The notes under the pieces: model-generated | Seen by the model: the letters and a program-made list of their open reading frames with translations, nothing else | Database searches by the model: none | What the model was told of the DNA's origin: nothing | Made by a program: the position numbers and the translations under genes | NCBI GenBank assembly: GCA_905221605.1 | Contig: CAJNDS010000455.1 | Location: forward strand, 115,001-136,518 | DNA length: 21,518 nucleotides | Source of the DNA: Symbiodinium natans | Taxonomy: Eukaryota; Sar; Dinophyceae; Suessiales; Symbiodiniaceae | Reading direction: 5' to 3' | Shown here: positions 19,572-21,518 of the stretch, in pieces | Numbering within the stretch: the stretch's first letter is position 1 | How the letters are laid out: the number at the start of each line of letters is the position of its first letter

Positions 19572-19868
19572 GTGCGTATGTTGTTATTTTACTTGGCTCG
19601 TATCGTCTTCTGTTGCCTTTGGCTTCTTGACATTTGCCAAGTTGGTGCTTTTCTTGCTTTTGCGCCCTTCCTGTTTTTACTCTACGCGTCGGACCTGTTG
19701 CACGGTGTCCCAAAGAAAAGCGACAAAACGAAAAGCTAGATGCCAACGCTAATGAAAGGTAAGCTGGGGAAAGCAAAAACAAACAAAAACAAAAAAACAA
19801 AAACAACGAAAAGCAGGAAGCCAAAAGCGATGAAAAGCAGTACGAGACGGGCAAAAATCAACACACAA
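19572..19868. repeat. Imperfect inverted repeat, ~60-bp arms
   Basis: The left arm (about 19572-19632, containing CTCGTATCGTC and TTTGGCTTCTTG) matches the reverse complement of the right arm (about 19806-19868, CAGGAAGCCAAAAGCGATG and TACGAGACGG) at roughly three of four positions by eye. The segment between and after is T-rich, then A-rich, low complexity (AAAAC and AAGC words, 19740-19930). Confidence 0.55.
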
Positions 19869-20023
19869 AAGGCAAGAAGCAAATGCAAGGAAACGCAACA
19901 TGAGCACAGCAAGGAGCTTAAGGAAATGTAAGGCAATTGGAGGCAAGCGATAAGAAAAACATGAGAACTGCAATTCAAAACAGAGCGGAGGCACAGGATC
20001 CCAACAAAACACTAACAAGACCA

Positions 20024-20195
20024 GGGGGGGGGGGGGGGGCAGGGTGGGGCAGGGGGGCAGGGGGCAGGGGGGCAGGGGGGGGGCAGGGGGGGGGGGGGGC
20101 AGGGGGGGGCAGGGGGGGGGGGGGGGGGGTGGGGGGTGTGGGGGGGCGGTGGGGGGGGGGGGGGGTGGGGGGGGTTGGGGGGGGGGGGTGGGGGG
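20024..20195 (+). repeat. 172-bp G-rich tract
   Basis: G runs of 4-18 are separated by single CA, T, C or TT. No A-free G run exceeds about 20. It opens with G16. Poly-Gly and poly-Pro open frames on the two strands are by-products. Confidence 0.95.
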
Positions 20196-20705
20196 CAAAA
20201 GCCGAGAAGCAGAGGACCAAACAATCAGAAGCCCAGTTCAAAAGGCCCTCAACTCTATTTTCTGGCCAGTTAAGGAAAAAAGCTTGGGGCTTTGGAGTTG
20301 CGAGAAGGTCACCACAAGAATCTCCAAGATGCAACTCGGCTTTGACAGAAAATGTGTCGTCCGCAAGGCAGGAGGGTTGAGCAACCCAGGCAAGACGCTC
20401 AAAAGCCTAGATCCCTCGACTGCCGCCGCCAGACAACCTCCAGTTTTCCCGAGACGCAGCCCGGCAACATCCTTGCAAGTAGCAGAGGCTGCCGCCACGT
20501 GCGTAGTAGATGGTCTGCCCATCCTGGGAAACTAAGGCTTCAACCCAGCTTTGAGTGGGGCGACTAATAGTCTAAACGGAATGGGACCCTTCACAATGTA
20601 GCATGCAACATGGTACAACACCGTTCTCTACAAACATACAGTACGCCACAGACTACAACATAGTACAACAGCCTTCATCCGAAAACACTACACAGTACTG
20701 CACAA
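20196..20705. other. Spacer, no gene supported
   Basis: No recognisable coding sequence. A short imperfect direct repeat, CAACATGGTACAACACC (20607) and CAACATAGTACAACAGCC (20656), precedes the pentamer array. Confidence 0.5.
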
Positions 20706-20890
20706 TGCGATGCAATGCAACGCAACGCAGCGCAGCGCAACGCGGCGCAGCGCAACGCAACGCAGCGCAATGCAGCGAAACGCACCGCAACGCAGCGCAA
20801 CGCAGCGCAACGCAGCACAACGCAGCGCAACGCAGCGCAACGCAGCGCAACGCGGCGCCATGCCACGCCACGCAACTCCACGCAATGCAG
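20706..20890. repeat. Pentamer array, 37 units of CGCAR type
   Basis: Thirty-seven consecutive pentamers in unbroken phase, mostly CGCAA and CGCAG, with TGCAA/TGCAG at both edges and CGCCA/CTCCA near the right edge. From 20791 to 20850 CGCAG and CGCAA alternate, so the local unit is 10 bp, with one CACAA variant at 20816-20820. The Ala/Gln/Arg/Asn open frames on both strands are artefacts of the repeat. Confidence 0.95.
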
Positions 20891-21262
20891 GGAAAAGCAA
20901 TACAAAACATTGGCATGCTCGCTGAAAAAAGGATACGTGTAAGGTTAATGGGCACCACTGAGATGCAAATCTTTTCACTCTACGCGAGCTACAAAACGGG
21001 CAGTGATCTTGGAATGTAGAACTTGGATCCTAATATATACCATCCAGCACCCAGTCCACAAGCTGAGGCTGACATATGCTGGACACCCTGTAGTAGGAAG
21101 GCCTCATTGAGTCCCCGCTTGCATTCAACATGCCACTTCATTACGTAGATGTCCGAACTGCGCGCTGCGCAAAGACAAGAAGTCTTGCATGATTGCAAGA
21201 CATGTCGCAACTTGTGAGAAAAGCTGTGCTAACGCAAGCAGGCAAGCATAGCGTATGTGCGC
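20891..21262. other. Spacer, no gene supported
   Basis: No recognisable gene or repeat. Confidence 0.5.
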
Positions 21263-21263
21263 C

Positions 21264-21302
21264 TGTGTGTGTGTGTGTGTGTGTGCGTGTGTGTGTGTGT
21301 GT

Positions 21303-21333
<31 letters not shown>

Positions 21334-21518
21334 CGTGTGCGTGCGCGTGCGCGTGTGCGTGTGCGTGTGCGTGCGCGTGCGTGTCTCTGTGTCTCTGTGT
21401 CTCTGTGTCTCTCTGTGTCTCGTTGTGTGTGTGTGTTGTGTGTGTGTGTGTGTGTGTGTTGTGTGTGTGTTGTGTGTGTGTGTGTGTGTGTGTGTTGTGT
21501 GTGTGTGTGTGTGTGTGT
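21264..21518 (+). repeat. Compound (GT)n microsatellite reaching the window end
   Basis: 255 bases of GT repeat with interspersed GTGCGT, GCGCGT, TCTCTGTG and TTGTG variants. The tract is truncated by the window border, so its full length is unknown. Confidence 0.98.

Noticed and set aside
19740-19931. Lys-rich small basic protein
   Set aside because: The frame is A-rich low complexity (AAAAC and AAGC words). The opposite strand gives an equally open Phe/Leu-rich frame.
19749-20380. Poly-Pro and poly-Gly proteins
   Set aside because: Both follow directly from the 172-bp G-rich tract.
20603-21019. Ala/Gln/Arg-rich repeat protein
   Set aside because: The pentamer array is open in nearly every frame on both strands, so openness carries no information.

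Overview
This window looks like eukaryotic nuclear DNA from an intergenic, repeat-rich part of a large genome. Base composition is balanced, and I see no compact genes, operons, ribosome binding sites, rRNA or convincing tRNA. Long simple-sequence tracts, minisatellites and degenerate TTTAGGG/CCCTAAA-like words are abundant. A protist alga is the best fit, and a dinoflagellate is my leading guess. That guess rests on low coding density, many interspersed GGGTTT/AAACCC islands and a possible reverse-transcriptase relic. I found no spliced-leader relic or diagnostic gene, so the assignment is weak and another alga is possible.

Layout. Positions 1-8690 are mostly unique-looking DNA with no gene I can defend, carrying small repeats (CA, AACA, an 11-bp tandem) and a few strong hairpins. 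Positions 8695-9594 hold a 66-bp minisatellite with a 132-bp dimer structure. Positions 9608-10421 hold a G tract, a hairpin/GAAAC-motif region and pyrimidine microsatellites. Positions 11370-11690 are a degenerate GTGTC-rich tract. Positions 11930-12811 (minus strand) hold interrupted open segments, one with an IDDF motif like a reverse-transcriptase palm motif; this is the only protein relic I can suggest. Positions 13243-13313 fold into two adjacent hairpins closed by GAAA and TTCG tetraloops, with an alternative pairing.

The most structured part is 16408-19056. An 8-bp direct repeat and a 25-bp imperfect terminal inverted repeat enclose 2.6 kb, and both flanks are pyrimidine-rich. Inside are an array of CCATTAAA octamers facing its own reverse complement TTTAATGG (a large foldback), a 46-bp tandem duplication, and a roughly 500-bp repeat present as two full and two partial copies in a background of degenerate telomere-like words. 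I read this as a non-autonomous, foldback-type mobile element or composite satellite island. It contains no transposase.

Positions 19060-21518 are almost entirely low complexity: pyrimidine tract, 48-bp degenerate repeats, an imperfect inverted repeat, a 172-bp G-rich tract, 37 pentamers in perfect phase, and a (GT)n tract that runs off the window end. No set of genes working together can be described here. The window's content is repeat and structure biology.
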